DNA of 64,000 nucleotides from Campylorhamphus procurvoides (Eukaryota > Chordata > Aves > Passeriformes > Dendrocolaptidae): contig WBMV01001018.1 in NCBI GenBank assembly GCA_013396655.1, forward strand, positions 2,374,778 through 2,438,777. Reading direction: 5' to 3'. Numbering within the stretch: the first letter of the stretch is position 1; each line of letters starts with the position of its first letter. Below are positions 11,291 through 23,500 of this stretch, piece by piece. A program made the position numbers and the translations under genes. The notes beneath the pieces are model-generated. The model ran no database searches. It worked only from the letters and a program-made list of their open reading frames with translations, and was not told where the DNA came from.

Positions 11291-13498
11291 TGCTCAGAGC
11301 TTTCATGACCTTCTAATACAATTTAATGTAAAATATTAAACAGTCTGAGAGCATTCTAAATATCCAAATTCACAACAGTTGAAGTGCTTGAACACTGTCA
11401 GAGCTGCCCAAGAGCTGGAAATTAACCTTGGCTGTGGATACAGGAACACTGAGAAAGTATAAAATTTCTCTCTCATAAAGCTCAATATCAAAAATCAGAC
11501 CTTTTTCTGACAAAAAGGTGAATAGATAGTTATTATTTAACATCATATAACATTTTCTCTATTGCACATATGTACTTGTCCAACTGGCCCAGAACATGGA
11601 GGAGAACATGGCCCTAGACATTTTCCCAAGCTATTCAGTCTGGGGAGTAAATTCCACCTGGGGAGAAACCTTGCTGAGGAGAGCAGTGAGCTTGGAGCCC
11701 ACCTTCAGCCAGTGCTGAAGCCCCCAGTGCTGGAATTACAGGCACCAGGAACCACGTGCAGCCCCTGCCTCTATTCTGTTCACGTGCTGAGGAAGCAGAA
11801 AACAAAAGGGAAATTACACAGGAAGGCAGTAGTGCTTCTCCTGAACTAAGGCATGCAGGCTGTTCTCCATCTCTTCGTGTTTCTCTTTTCCAAAACTGGC
11901 AGTTTCCTCAGGAAAGATCAGCCCTTTGATTCAGAATATTCCTGGGCGAACCCAGAAGTATTTCCTAGAAGGTAGATTTGGCTCATCCTGAAGCTACACC
12001 TGTATCAGAGGAGATGAGCCATTTTATCACTCTTTTACATATCCTGCCAGGCACAGCTGAGGTGAGGGCATCTCTCTGATCTCACATGCCTTCTGAAGTG
12101 ATAAAGAGTATCTCACACCATAGGTTTAAGTGTAAAATACTTCTTACCTTGGAAACCAAAGTGATATACACACATACATACATACCAGAATTAGGTAGCA
12201 TTGACACAGCTGATCTCTTCATCCCATTTCCCCTTACGGAGGACAATTATTTTATGCTAAACCAGCAAGCCTGACTCCTGTGATCAGAAGATCCCCAAAG
12301 GGCTCTGCATTATCTGCTGCACTGTCCAAATCAGGGACCTGTAGCACCATCCCTGTGGCCAAGGGCTCTCAAGCAGCCAAGCAGAGCTCGGATCTCCAGA
12401 GCCCCAGCACGTTCCTCCATCCACCGTGAGAGTAAGGGGGGTGAAATCAGCAGGGCTGAGCCTCCCAGCCTCTCACCATGGCATGGGAGCACCTCTGGTG
12501 GGGAGCACCAGCTTCTAATGTTAGTTCTACTTTCAGATTAGCTCTTTCAAACCTGTTCCCGCTTTCCATTTCTATGCACTACACTTGTACATAATCTTGT
12601 ATCAGCCTGCGGGTGCTTAATAAATTTAATCTTTTTATCTCAGTTTTCTTCTTGTAGCAATTCTTTTGTATTAAATAAAAGTAGTAACATATAAAAGGTC
12701 AAGCAAGGCTGAACCTAATAGGATTGTTTTTGTGGCAAGGCACTAAATGCAATAAGAAGCATCCAGGGAAATGACCTTTACTCCTGTAAAATTTAAACAC
12801 CTGAAATAAGGGTAATTTGGTGCCAGCCAAAACCTATTTTAGTTTACCCCTTATTGGAAAGATGCACCAAATTGCATTGTGTGGGTGCTTGATCAGGTAT
12901 AGATTAGAGGTCATCACAAGCTCTATAAATCACTGTGTTCCTGGACAGGAAAGGAGCAAAGTCACGGCACAAAACAAAACCAAACCAAACAAGTCAGAGT
13001 AACAATACTCTAACAGTGAAAATCTTTGGTATAAGTCCTGCATCTATTTATTCTAATCAAACCCCCTCACTGAATATTTACATGCAGGACAAGACCCTGG
13101 TTGATGGTGATTGTGAAGTACCCATGTATTATTAATCCTTTTAAATATCTGCAGCACACACAGAAGCTGTGCTAGGAAAAAGAGAATCTGTTTCTCTTCA
13201 AAGAGACATTTTACCTTCAAATAATAATGCACTACAGTTTTTGTCAAAGAAATGTTTTTGCTCACACCTTACAGAAGCCTTACATCTGCCTACCACAAAT
13301 GCCTTCATGAGCAGAATTTGAGACATTCTAGAATATTCTGAATGCAAGGCAGACAGTAATGAATGCTTTACTTTTAATTGAAATATATATCTATTGCTTG
13401 TAAAATCCATAAATCACTCCAACAGAAGAAAGAACATTACATGAAGAATTTGATACACTTCAAACTGAAATAAATGCATCAACTATTAAAATAAATGT
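11291..13498. other. Non-coding DNA with a short (CATA)n tract
   Basis: No gene seen. A brief ACACATACATACATACC tract near 12170-12186 is a minor microsatellite. A GC-richer stretch lies at about 12290-12510. An A/C-rich low-complexity stretch (AAACAAAACCAAACC type) lies at about 12970-12990. Open frames stay below 96 codons. Confidence 0.65.
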
Positions 13499-13700
13499 GT
13501 GTATTACAGGAAAAATTGATCAAAATCAGATACAATATTTCATTCACCAAATCGGACACATCCCTGTTGAATCACTGCTTATTCAATACAGAAGGAGATG
13601 CATCATCTATCAAAACAGATATCTCCTACAGTAAATCAAACCCACCATCTCATTCAAATATGTCTCCTACTGAATCAAAATATCACATAATACATCAACT
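13499..13700. repeat. Degenerate minisatellite-like stretch
   Basis: Loosely repeated words recur about every 40 bases: ATCAAAA/AATCAAA (13518, 13607, 13634, 13671), ATTCA-plus-A (13550, 13580, 13650) and TCTCCTAC (13622 and 13663). The clearest pair is ATCTCCTACAGTAAATCAAA (13621) and TGTCTCCTACTGAATCAAAA (13661), 40 bases apart. The plus strand is poor in G. A 77-codon open frame spans the stretch, probably because the repeat unit happens to lack stops in that frame. An ancient expanded and decayed tandem array is the simplest reading. Confidence 0.4.
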
Positions 13701-16259
13701 ACGTGGCACCAGATACATGGCATTTTAAAGAATTACCATGCAGCATGCCTCTAGATTTAACAAGGACAATGTTTAAATTAAAATTTATTTAGACAAAGAG
13801 ATCAGTACTTCCAGGCTTTCGAAGCTGATCCTTGGCATAGGGACTGCTATTATATGACATTTCCCTGGAGCAGCCTTCATTTAAGGCACCCTGCTAGGAA
13901 GAGGTGCTTTCCCCACCTCAGTAGAAAAGGAGGGCTTTCCTTCCACGTGGGTTCATTCCTCCAAACCCCTAACACTGGGATCAAGCTCATCCCCAGTTTA
14001 GCTGTCCCAGTGCCTCAAAGGGAAGTGCCAGCTCTTTCCAGTGGGTTCAGAACACCACAGTCTATGCACCATTAAATATAGAGAAGCAAATATCAACATC
14101 AACCCCAAAATCGTGAGCACTGTCCATGGCCCACCCAACAATCAAGTAACAGCTGGAGTGCCTGTAGTATTTTTCAATTACAGCCTGATGCAGAACAAAC
14201 CCAAGTCCATTCCAGAGTGTAAAGGACATGCCAAGTGTTCATATGGGCTGGAAATAGCAGCCAGAAAAGTTAGGGAAGACAATTCCATCAAACATTATCA
14301 AACACATGGATGTCATTCCTGGCTTGGGAAGCACTGACTCCAATGCTGGGAGTGTAACCTTGTGAACTATCTACACACACTTACACTGGTTTTTAGCTTG
14401 CCCCCTCATCAACCAGCAGACACAACTGGCAAAGACTTAATGCTGTGCCACACTTGACCTCAGACAACCATTATCATGTCCTTACACACAGTATCTGATC
14501 CCATATTCTGTCCTGCAGTTTGAGGGCCTGAATCCAAGCCATGTACAGGTAACTCTTGGCTCACAAGCATCAGAACAATCTTTCCTGCAGACCCAGTGCC
14601 CAACTGTGTCTCACATTTTGGAAACCATTGTGTGGCACAGAGGGAACAGCATTCTCCACTCCCATATTCCCTCAGTGACCACAGCGCCCAGTGAAGGAAG
14701 GACACCATGGGCTTGCAGATGAGATGACATGGCAAGGATCAAGCTTTCCTGACTTTTTTGGGAGCTTTTTGGGTGCTGAATTTGACACTACTGATTGTGG
14801 ATGACCTTGTGCCTCTCCTTTTAAAGGCACATTAATGGGCAGCAAAGAAGGGGATGAGTTGTGAGGTAAGAAGGGAAGCTGACAGCACAGAGCCCAACAT
14901 CTCAATTGTTGTGACAGAGAAAGAAATCAGGCAGATTTGGTTTCCACTCCCTGCTCCCTAGAAGGGAATTGATCTCTCAGCTTTCATCGGTGCTGAGAAA
15001 TGAACATTCAATACAACTCGTGTTAAAACTGACCACACCTCATATTGCAAGGACTGCCAGGATCACATTAAGTCATCTAGAGTGACAGAATGTTCAAAAG
15101 ACAGTCTGATTAACCCAGCCAGCTTGAACGTTCTTTCATGGATGACAAAATTCCCCCTGTTTCCATTGGGACACTCCCAGAGTTTGGGTTTAGCTTATAA
15201 ATTAGGCTGTAAAACTATGGTACTCTTATTGCAAGACATTAAAACACACAACAAGCCAGGCTTGTTACTCATCTGCTGTTCCCTATTATCAGTCTCCTCT
15301 GTCAATATAAGCATTGATTATAATTGCAGTTTTGCCCAACTCAGACTGATTAGAATGTAAAGCAACAACAGTAGTATAATTATGTCAAAAAGAAGTGCCT
15401 ACTGACATGAGACATAAAGCTGACTGCTGCTTGATATGCTATTAATAAGTAGAAGAAACCTATGTTTCCCTTACACTCGCTCCAAATCCTACAGAAACAC
15501 AATTCTGATCTGCATTTCTGTACCCTTCACAGGAAAATACACCTTAAGGGTGGCAAATCCAGTCAAGGGAAGAAGCAATTTACAGACATGATGTCTCTAG
15601 CAGAAACGTCTTACCTCTTCAATCTGATAGAGTTAACCTGAACTCTGTCTGTGCATTTAGTTAATTCAGAATCTGAGCAGCAGGAACAGTTTCTAAACAC
15701 CTGACCTTGCAGAGGATGATGTTTATCTTAGGTCAGGATGGACACTGGTGGGTCTGGAAAGAGCTCAGGCAGCAAGGGAGGTGTTGCTTTGTTCTGCCTC
15801 CTCTGCTGGATATTGTCACAGCTTGAAGTGGAAAGTGGATAATAATTCCTCCTTTCCAAGGGCCAGAGCAAGGCTGGCTGTGATAGCAGGTGACAGCAGG
15901 TGGGCCGTGCTAAACTCACACATAGGAGATAAATACCAGGGGTAAGCACAGCACAAACTCAGCATTGCCTTTTGCAACAGGTGTAGTTTCTGAATGGTAT
16001 GCAGAGAGCTCCAAAGCCAAACTGGTGTATAGGAGTGGGCACAAAGATTTATTTGCTTCCTTTCTTTGTGCCCCTCCCTTACCTTACATCATATTGTACT
16101 CTCTCTTTCTACATCTTGTTATCTAAAGGAGATTAAGGCCATTAAACACTGATTTTGTTAATGGCATTTGCTGGAACATAAGACATGGGAAAACATTCAA
16201 AAGGTACTAAATTGAACATAAGGTTTTAAAATCATGGCTTTAACACCTTGGGTTTTTCT
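13701..16259. other. Non-coding DNA, nothing recognised
   Basis: Open frames up to 98 codons occur, without family resemblance. GC content is slightly higher at 13.85-14.9 kb. No repeat family, RNA gene or exon structure is recognised. Confidence 0.65.
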
Positions 16260-16440
16260 TCCACAACTTACGTTTTAAAGAAACTCCTATTTTTACAGTA
16301 TATCGTTAAGAAACTTTATGTTAATTAAGACAATATAAAAATAAAAAAATATTTTTTAAGTACAAGATGGTCTTAAGCAAAATTTAATTAATATAGATAA
16401 AAGCTAATCCTTTCTTCTTAAAGAAAAATTTATCTAGCTT
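16260..16440. other. Extremely AT-rich block, possible matrix-attachment type
   Basis: The region is mostly A and T, including a run with AAAAAATATTTTTT (a 14-bp self-complementary word near 16350) and TTTAATTAATATAGATAAA. Such tracts behave as DNA-unwinding or scaffold/matrix-attachment sequences in vertebrates, but the class has no strict consensus, so function is only a suggestion. Confidence 0.2.
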
Positions 16441-17010
16441 TACAGCAAAGCACTTTACACAAAGCCTCTGTTATTTTCTTTGCTTCCAAGGCATATGCAG
16501 GTACTCCTTTTAAATCCTGCCCATAGAAGAAGTAAATCAATTAAACTCAATCAAATCAATTACAAATCCCTGTAATGTTATGATTAGTGAAACATTCTTG
16601 GATAACTTTAATGGGAATGAAGAAGCCAAATCCTCCACTCTCCACTTGGCTTTTTAAAAAATAAAGTAAAAAATTTTGGCCATTTCATAAGATCACAGGA
16701 TTTGCCATACTATTGTTCCACCTATTCAAGTATTTCCTGTCTGCAGGCAAAAGCTTCTTCTGTTGCACGTGTCTGTGTCATGTGTGATACAGGGCAATCC
16801 CCCTCTGCCTCAGTGCTCCAGGTGATCCCCTTTCATGCTGATGCCTGAGATTAGACGAAGCAATTGCTATTTTAATTCACAAAGCTCCCACACTGTTAAA
16901 ACTGTCAGTAGAATTACACTGTGTTTGCAGCAGAGATTCCTGATGTGCTGCTGTTCTGTGTGAGTGCATATGCACGAACATTTTAAACACCTGCAAAACT
17001 CACCCCTCCC
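16441..17010. other. Non-coding DNA, nothing recognised
   Basis: AT-rich at the left, becoming more balanced toward the pyrimidine tract that follows. No gene or repeat is recognised. Confidence 0.65.
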
Positions 17011-17050
17011 TCCAGACCTTCTTTCCTCCCTCCTGACCTTCTTTCCTCCC
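17011..17050. repeat. Two 20-bp pyrimidine-rich tandem units
   Basis: Units TCCAGACCTTCTTTCCTCCC and TCCTGACCTTCTTTCCTCCC are directly adjacent and differ at one position. The near identity indicates a recent duplication. Overlapping minus-strand open frames (84 and 105 codons) read through it as a Gly/Arg/Glu-rich stretch, a result of composition. Confidence 0.9.
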
Positions 17051-19689
17051 TGCTGGAGTTTCCCCCTCTGTGCAGCTCTGCCACATCCCACATAGCTGGG
17101 ACTGAGCCCCTTTCCCAGACACTGGCACAGCCCTGGCATCGGCCAGTGACTTCTTGAGGGAAGCGATGAAGCCCCAGCAGCCACTGGAAAAGTAATTTGA
17201 TTATTAGATGATATTCCCTAACTCTTTTCTGGACCAATGTTCTAGGCAGCTATCTTTACATTCAGGGTTTGAAAATGAAAGACTTAAAACAGCATCTGTC
17301 AGACACTGAGGAATCCTGCTGGCTATTCAGTGACAAATCAGGATCCACCAGTGATTTCAGTTTAGCCTCTTGCTCCAAAGAGAGTCCTCCAGACACCTCA
17401 TTAAATTCCCACATTGCTTATTTTTAAGATAAATAAAATACTAAAACTAAGTATTACATAGTATTACTTTGACAAGTTAATGAGCACAGCAAACTCACCA
17501 CACCACTATCCTCTTCAAGTTACCTTTTTACTGTAACACCAATTAGATTTTGTAGCAGAACTATCCAGGAAGAAAGCACATTCATATGTCTGTGAACATG
17601 TCCAAGACAAAATATTTAAGCAAAATAGAGATTTCCCAAGTCTTCTATCCATAACAGTAATGTTGACCCTTTGAATAATAATGTTATGCTTCTGAAATGT
17701 CTCTGAAAGTATATACAATCTTTTAGGGCAAAACCTTTATAATCCAAAGTAGATAAGAGCAGAACTATAGAAGAACTAGAGGCCATGCACATATATTTTT
17801 GGTATCTATGAAAACATAATTCATACTTAATAAAGAACCAAAACAATGACTAGATAAATGGGGTTGCAGCAGTTTCTGAACAGCCGTGTCTGAACAGAAG
17901 ATAAAATACTCCTTCCTGTGGTCAGAAGTGTCTTGATTCCTTTGTGGAAAAGTAAAGATCTTGACAAAGTTCACTAGCCAATATTGTAAGAAATCACACA
18001 TATTACATGCCATTTGATGGGTGTTTTTCTGGGGAAGATGCTTTTGATCTGTCCCTTTCACTGACAAATCTTGGATCAGTATCTTCTGAAGTTGCTAAAT
18101 CTAAATGATTTTCAGATGTGTAGTGACCGGTCTACTGTTACTGAACACTACAGACATAGCTGAGGTGGACAGGGATATTACAGAGGCTCATTATTCTTCT
18201 CATTTCACTCTTTAATAAGTGAGACTTATAGGACTGCAGTTTAATCTCGATATTGAAAGAAACATTATATGTATCTTGCAATTTTGTACAATGTATCTTG
18301 GATATTTTCTTGTTTCTTTTTCCTCCTGATTGTGTATTTAATAGAGGTAGGCCCATTATTCATACCTCTACTCTTAATCAAAGCTGAGAATTCTGTAGAG
18401 AAGTAGAAAATTGAAACAGGCTCCTGCAACCTAGAGTAGAACAATTATGACTTGATTTACAAGGAGCCACTTTACTACATTTTTAAATGCAGCTCTGCTG
18501 CAAAATCTGGGGACTTCTCAGATAATCAAAATGCTACAGATTTAGCACTTTTAATTTTTGCTCCATCTCCTGCCAGCTTGAACTCTGATTATAATTACCA
18601 TTTAATCTTCCCCTGAATGACATTGTTTTATCAGAGGAAGGCACTGTATCTAGAGTCTGAGCGTGATGATTAGTAAGGAACCAGTTTTCAATGGAAAACA
18701 ATAAATGTGCCCTGAAATGAATCAGGAAGGGAAGTAATAATGTGAAGCTAGAGATAATCTCAAGTCCTTGAGACATAATGCATAACTCCCCCCAGCTATA
18801 CAATGGATGTGAGAACATACAAAGGTAACTATGCAGAGATGTAAAGCAGACTAGGAAAAAAAAATCCCAAACCCTTTAGTGCAGAGGGTAGTTTCCCAAG
18901 GAACAAAAAGGGAACAAAACCGAACTACTGCCTAACTCCACCGGCATTTATCTCCACTTTGTGTCTGGAAAACTTTTGCTGGATCTTTGGACTGATGTGG
19001 CCCAATTAACTGCTAATAACAGACTCCTCTTCCCAGGTTTGGTTTCCAGAAACTATGTTAGAGAAAAGCACTGCAGCACTGGAGCATCCCCAAGGCATCC
19101 CAGCTGCTGGGATGTTGCTGGACCGAAAAGGGATGAGTGTTATGGCTGGGTCTGGCTCCTGTGTCTTTGTTCACTTGTTACAGATCTAAGTAACCAGGCA
19201 ATGGTCTCTGTATGATTTAAAAAATAAAACTAAGTGTTAAAAACCCACACGTAGAAGTGGTCTTAAGCTCTCAAATGAAAGTAATACATGCTGAGAGTAA
19301 GAAACAGGAATAGTATCCCAATATTAGCAACATCTTCACATTTCAACTCCTTTAGGCACAGAGCGTGGAAGACTTGCCATAAATAAAGTCAACTGCTAGG
19401 AAACCATGAAGCCTGATACACCTGTAACAGAAATGGACTGCTCTGGAAATTTCTTTGTGAGAATTATCTTTTTACTGAAGAAAAATTTTACTGATAAAAT
19501 GCCAAGGGGAGCAATAAAATTGACCCAGATGAGCGTGAGTACCTTTTGTAACAGTTGCAATAAATTCTGATTGACACCAGAGTATGAAAACAAATTGTTT
19601 TCTCCTGCTGCTCAGGCTGGAGACAAGATGTAGCAAAACATGTAACCTGAAATTAATAGCTGTTTCCTTAAAATTTATGTCAGTTCTGC
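17051..19689. other. Non-coding AT-rich DNA, nothing recognised
   Basis: Open frames reach 100 codons on the minus strand (17765-18067), without a recognisable domain. No repeat family is identified. Confidence 0.65.
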
Positions 19690-19960
19690 TGCCCCTTTAG
19701 GTTTCACTTTTTGAAAACCCTCTCCCCCAACTACACTTAGGCTGAATAATCCTCTAAATACTCTTGTTTTGGTCAAGGAAACTGCATATAAACTTTTGGT
19801 CGTAGTTTTCAGGATATGTCATGAGATAATGCCTCAAAGGGGGTAATGTTGAATGTATATAAACTTCTGTGAAGTGTTGCTTATAGACATTGTACTTCTG
19901 TATGTATCTTTCATGATAAAGCCTTTCCTCTGTACGAATATTTCACCTGCAAATATAAAT
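19690..19960 (+). mobile_element. Possible old LTR fragment
   Basis: The arrangement resembles the 3' half of a retroviral long terminal repeat. A TATA-like GTATATAAAC at about 19855 lies about 60 bases before an ATAAAGCC polyadenylation-type word at about 19917, followed by TTTCCTCTG. A second CATATAAAC lies about 70 bases upstream (about 19785), so the promoter-like part may be duplicated. No primer-binding site, matching second LTR, TG...CA ends or target-site duplication could be fixed, and no internal retroviral genes flank it. Chance TATA and AATAAA-like words in AT-rich DNA are the main alternative. Confidence 0.25.
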
Positions 19961-20007
19961 GCTCTGAAAAATCCCTAAGTCAAACAGAACTTCTGCTCAC
20001 CTAATTC

Positions 20008-20022
20008 AGAATCATAGAGTAA
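20008..20022 (-). mobile_element. Possible CR1 3' tail remnant
   Basis: AGAATCATAGAGT matches the octamer-type terminus of minus-strand avian CR1 over about 12 bases. Similarity does not visibly continue, so this is weak. Confidence 0.25.
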
Positions 20023-20310
20023 AACTCCTCAGGAAGAGGCACAGAGAAGATTTGTGAAAATGACTGGAAAATGGAATGTGTTTCATACAAGACTAAACTG
20101 AGTAACCAGCATCACTTTGGAAAAGACCCAGTGAGAAGGAAGGAAAATCTCATGGACAGTGATATAATGAGAGCTGCAATCACTCACAGCTTCCCCATAC
20201 ACAAGAATGGGGTGGACCATGAGCTTTTCAGGTCACAGCTTTTTTAAAAAAGGAGAAGTTTTGTTGTTTGGGGGGTTTTTAACAGAACCAATAGTTTAGT
20301 AGTGGGATTC

Positions 20311-20335
20311 AGAATCATAGGATATTGTGAAAGTC
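20311..20335 (-). mobile_element. Possible CR1 3' tail remnant
   Basis: AGAATCATAGGATATTGTGA again resembles a CR1 terminus. It is the second such word within 300 bases of the one at 20008, which makes at least one real CR1 relic here somewhat more likely. Confidence 0.3.
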
Positions 20336-20507
20336 CAAATTATACAGATGTTCAAAATCCAGACAAATCTGAGGAAAGTATGTCCATCAAGGAGCACAAG
20401 ATCCCAAATATCAACTGAATCTGTGCCTCAGTGAGTTCCAGAAACAAGTGGTGAAAGGAGGCAATGCTGCAATTGCCCTTCCACCAGCACAGACTGCTGG
20501 ATTGGTG

Positions 20508-20522
20508 GCAGCAGCAGCAGCA
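20508..20522. repeat. (GCA)5 trinucleotide run
   Basis: Five perfect GCA units. They sit inside a 113-codon minus-strand frame with no other sign of coding. Confidence 0.9.
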
Positions 20523-23500
20523 TGGAACACAGCAACTCAAGTGTGGCCAGTAGTCTTGTTTTCTTACACTGGCTCTTTGTGACCTCATCTTCCCATCATC
20601 TCTTAACAACTGATAATAATAAATACGTTTAATATGCCAGGAGATCTGTGAATTAACAGCACTGTCCCAAAACAGAAGAATAACACTGTACATATATATG
20701 GAGATGCCTGCGTGTGGAAGAAAACACTGGATGAACTAGAAAACTAGAAGTTATTTAATATCTGACATTGCAAATTGATGTATAAACTTCAAGACTATTT
20801 TTTCCTCTTATGTGGCATTGCTGGAGAAAAAAATCCTCAGAGTTAAAGATCCCTGGAGAAAGAGCAAATCCTCAACCCCAGGATTGCTTTTGCAGGTTTG
20901 CCTCCTCTGTAATCCAAGAGGGTTATGAGCCTGCAACACCAGAAAGAACTGTTTAGAAAGATGTGTTTACTTCCAAATGGCAACTGGAATGTGGTTTGTA
21001 AATATTTTGCACAGGAGTTGTGTAAAGACAAAGACCATTAAGGAAATTATTTTTGAAAAATAAATTTGCTCTTACTAGCACTTATATGGCAGGGAGTGCA
21101 TTGTATTCATTGTACCAAATCACTCAGAAGTAAGAGACAAACTATAACTGAAGTCTTGTAAAGTCAGGGTTGCCTTGCTAAAAACCTAACCCAAAGGGCT
21201 TCCTGAGGTTTCTTGCTTTGCTACCAAAGCCCCAGTGTCTGAATAATGCATAACTGTGTCTCCTTGCTAAAAAGGAGCAAGAGCCCTTAGGTTGGATGTG
21301 ATGGGGGTCTGAGAGGGATCGATTTCTTTTAAAAAGCAGCACTTGAGCAACTCCAAATACCTCTCAACTTGCTGTCCTTTCCCTTGCCTCCAAAAAAGGT
21401 GCCTTTGTTATTTGGTTTGTTAAAGCATAAGCCCACTGAAGGCTTTAGAAAAGGCAGCTTGCTCCCGTGAACTGCAGTTTAATTTCCTTCCCAGCCAAGC
21501 TCAGAGCAGGCCATTCAGCAAGAACCCTTCCCTAAAGCTGAGCTTCACCCACGGTGAAAAATATGACCACTTCAGTCAGCCTGGTTGCTAGGCTAGCATG
21601 CAGCAAGGGAATAAATTAGCTACAAAATAGTCAGAGTTTCAAGCTTTTGTGCACCTCTAAAATATCAATAAGTAGTGTTCTGGAGCTGTTGAAAAATGAT
21701 GTGCTTGAAACAATGCCCTCAGGAAGCCACTGGCCCATACATTATGTAAGTCATATTGAGCTCTCTTTGGCTAACCTCAAACATGGGCTTAGAAAACATC
21801 TTAGAATGATATTGCCCTCCTGAAAAATAATATTAAAAAGAGCCAGCCAACCAAACAAACCACCAACCAAAGAGAGGCAGGTATTTATTTGTCAAGGAAA
21901 ACTAACAGTATCTCTATAACTTCAGGACCTATTTGACAATATAAATCTGACAAGTGAGCCAGGGATGCAATTTAGTAAACTGAATTCTTCCCCTTTATGA
22001 GGAACAGGAGCCTCTTATAGTTGCTTTGGCACCTGATTAACATGTAAGACTGCGGGCCACAGGCTCAGGTTCACTCAGGGTGTGCTGCTGGACTGAAGAT
22101 TTCAGGCTACACCTACAGGGTGTGAATCTGCCTAAAATCCTGCAGGTTTAGGTTGAAGATCTGCTGCCATCCTCTAACCGAGGCAGGTCTTCATCCCCAA
22201 TCCTGCTGCACCTGTTCAGCTTCCACTCAAAGCAAATTTGGGGTTGAGTGCATATCTGTTTGTTCTCCCAATGGAATCTTCAGAGATTCTGCAAAGGGAA
22301 ATGGTCATTCCCCTTTCCCAGCCTTTCACCTCTCCTTGACAGACCAAGGCTCTCTCTCAAACATAACTCTGGGTTTGCACCTGTAGCATTTCAGTACTGG
22401 AAACAGAGACAAGTTAACAAATACTATAAATGAAAACATGTATGTGGTAGTAAATCCTGAAGGAAGAGCACTGATGGCCTGTACACTATTACAGACTGGA
22501 AACAGAGAAATGAGTCATAAAGCACCCAAGACACAAGGACCTCCTTTTGACCTTAACTATTTCTAATTTTTTTTATTTGCCTGGTCTTTTAAGGTAAACT
22601 TTGGAACTCTTTACCTCAGCTAAATTGCTAACATTGTGTTTACATCACTATAAAGTTACTCAAGAAATGTGAAATAAGAAGCCAATCAGAAAAAATGGTT
22701 GCAACATCCAAAGCAGGCAATTGCCATATTTGCAATACAGTTCTTGAGAAAGAAGCCGAGTCCCTGTGCAAATCCTTGCTCTTTGAATGACTAATGGTGA
22801 TGAACAATCATGCTCTGAGTTATTTAGGTAACAATTGTGACTACTGAAAGCAGGTACTGCAGACAAGATGTAATGAAAGTGTAGCACAAAGGGAAGGGAC
22901 ACTGAGGCACCTTTAAACCCTTTGGTGCTTCGTAACACAACACAACATAGCCCGAATTCTGTGCCCACCTTCATCTCCAGAACTCTGCAGTTCCTTGCTG
23001 CCCTTTTGAACTGACATGGTTTGGAGAGCGCTGGGTCATCACAGCTCTGGGGTTATCATTAAAGGACAAATCTTGAAAAGCAGAAAGTACACACAGCATT
23101 TCGGAGGGTTCTCCTGTCTGATCTGAGCCCTCGTGGCTGGCTGGCTGCCACCGAAAGCTACAGCAAATGAAGGCTGTACAATATCAAATGGATCAAGAGT
23201 TCACCATTATTTCATACTGAATGTGGCTGCCACTCTGCAGTGAAGATGTGCAACTGGGCTATGTACTGATCTGTGATAACATTACTGCATGGCCAACCCA
23301 CACAACCCTGGAAAATGGATCAGAATGAAAGTAACACACCAAAACAACACACAAAATTCTTGCTAAAATTACAAGAATTTCAAGAAGCCTTTGCAATCTG
23401 TCTCAGATCAGAATCAGTTGCCAGCTCTCACTAAAACCACGCCACTGGTGGCATAACAGACATCATAAATCATTCATATAAACTCTACTAAACATTTTCT

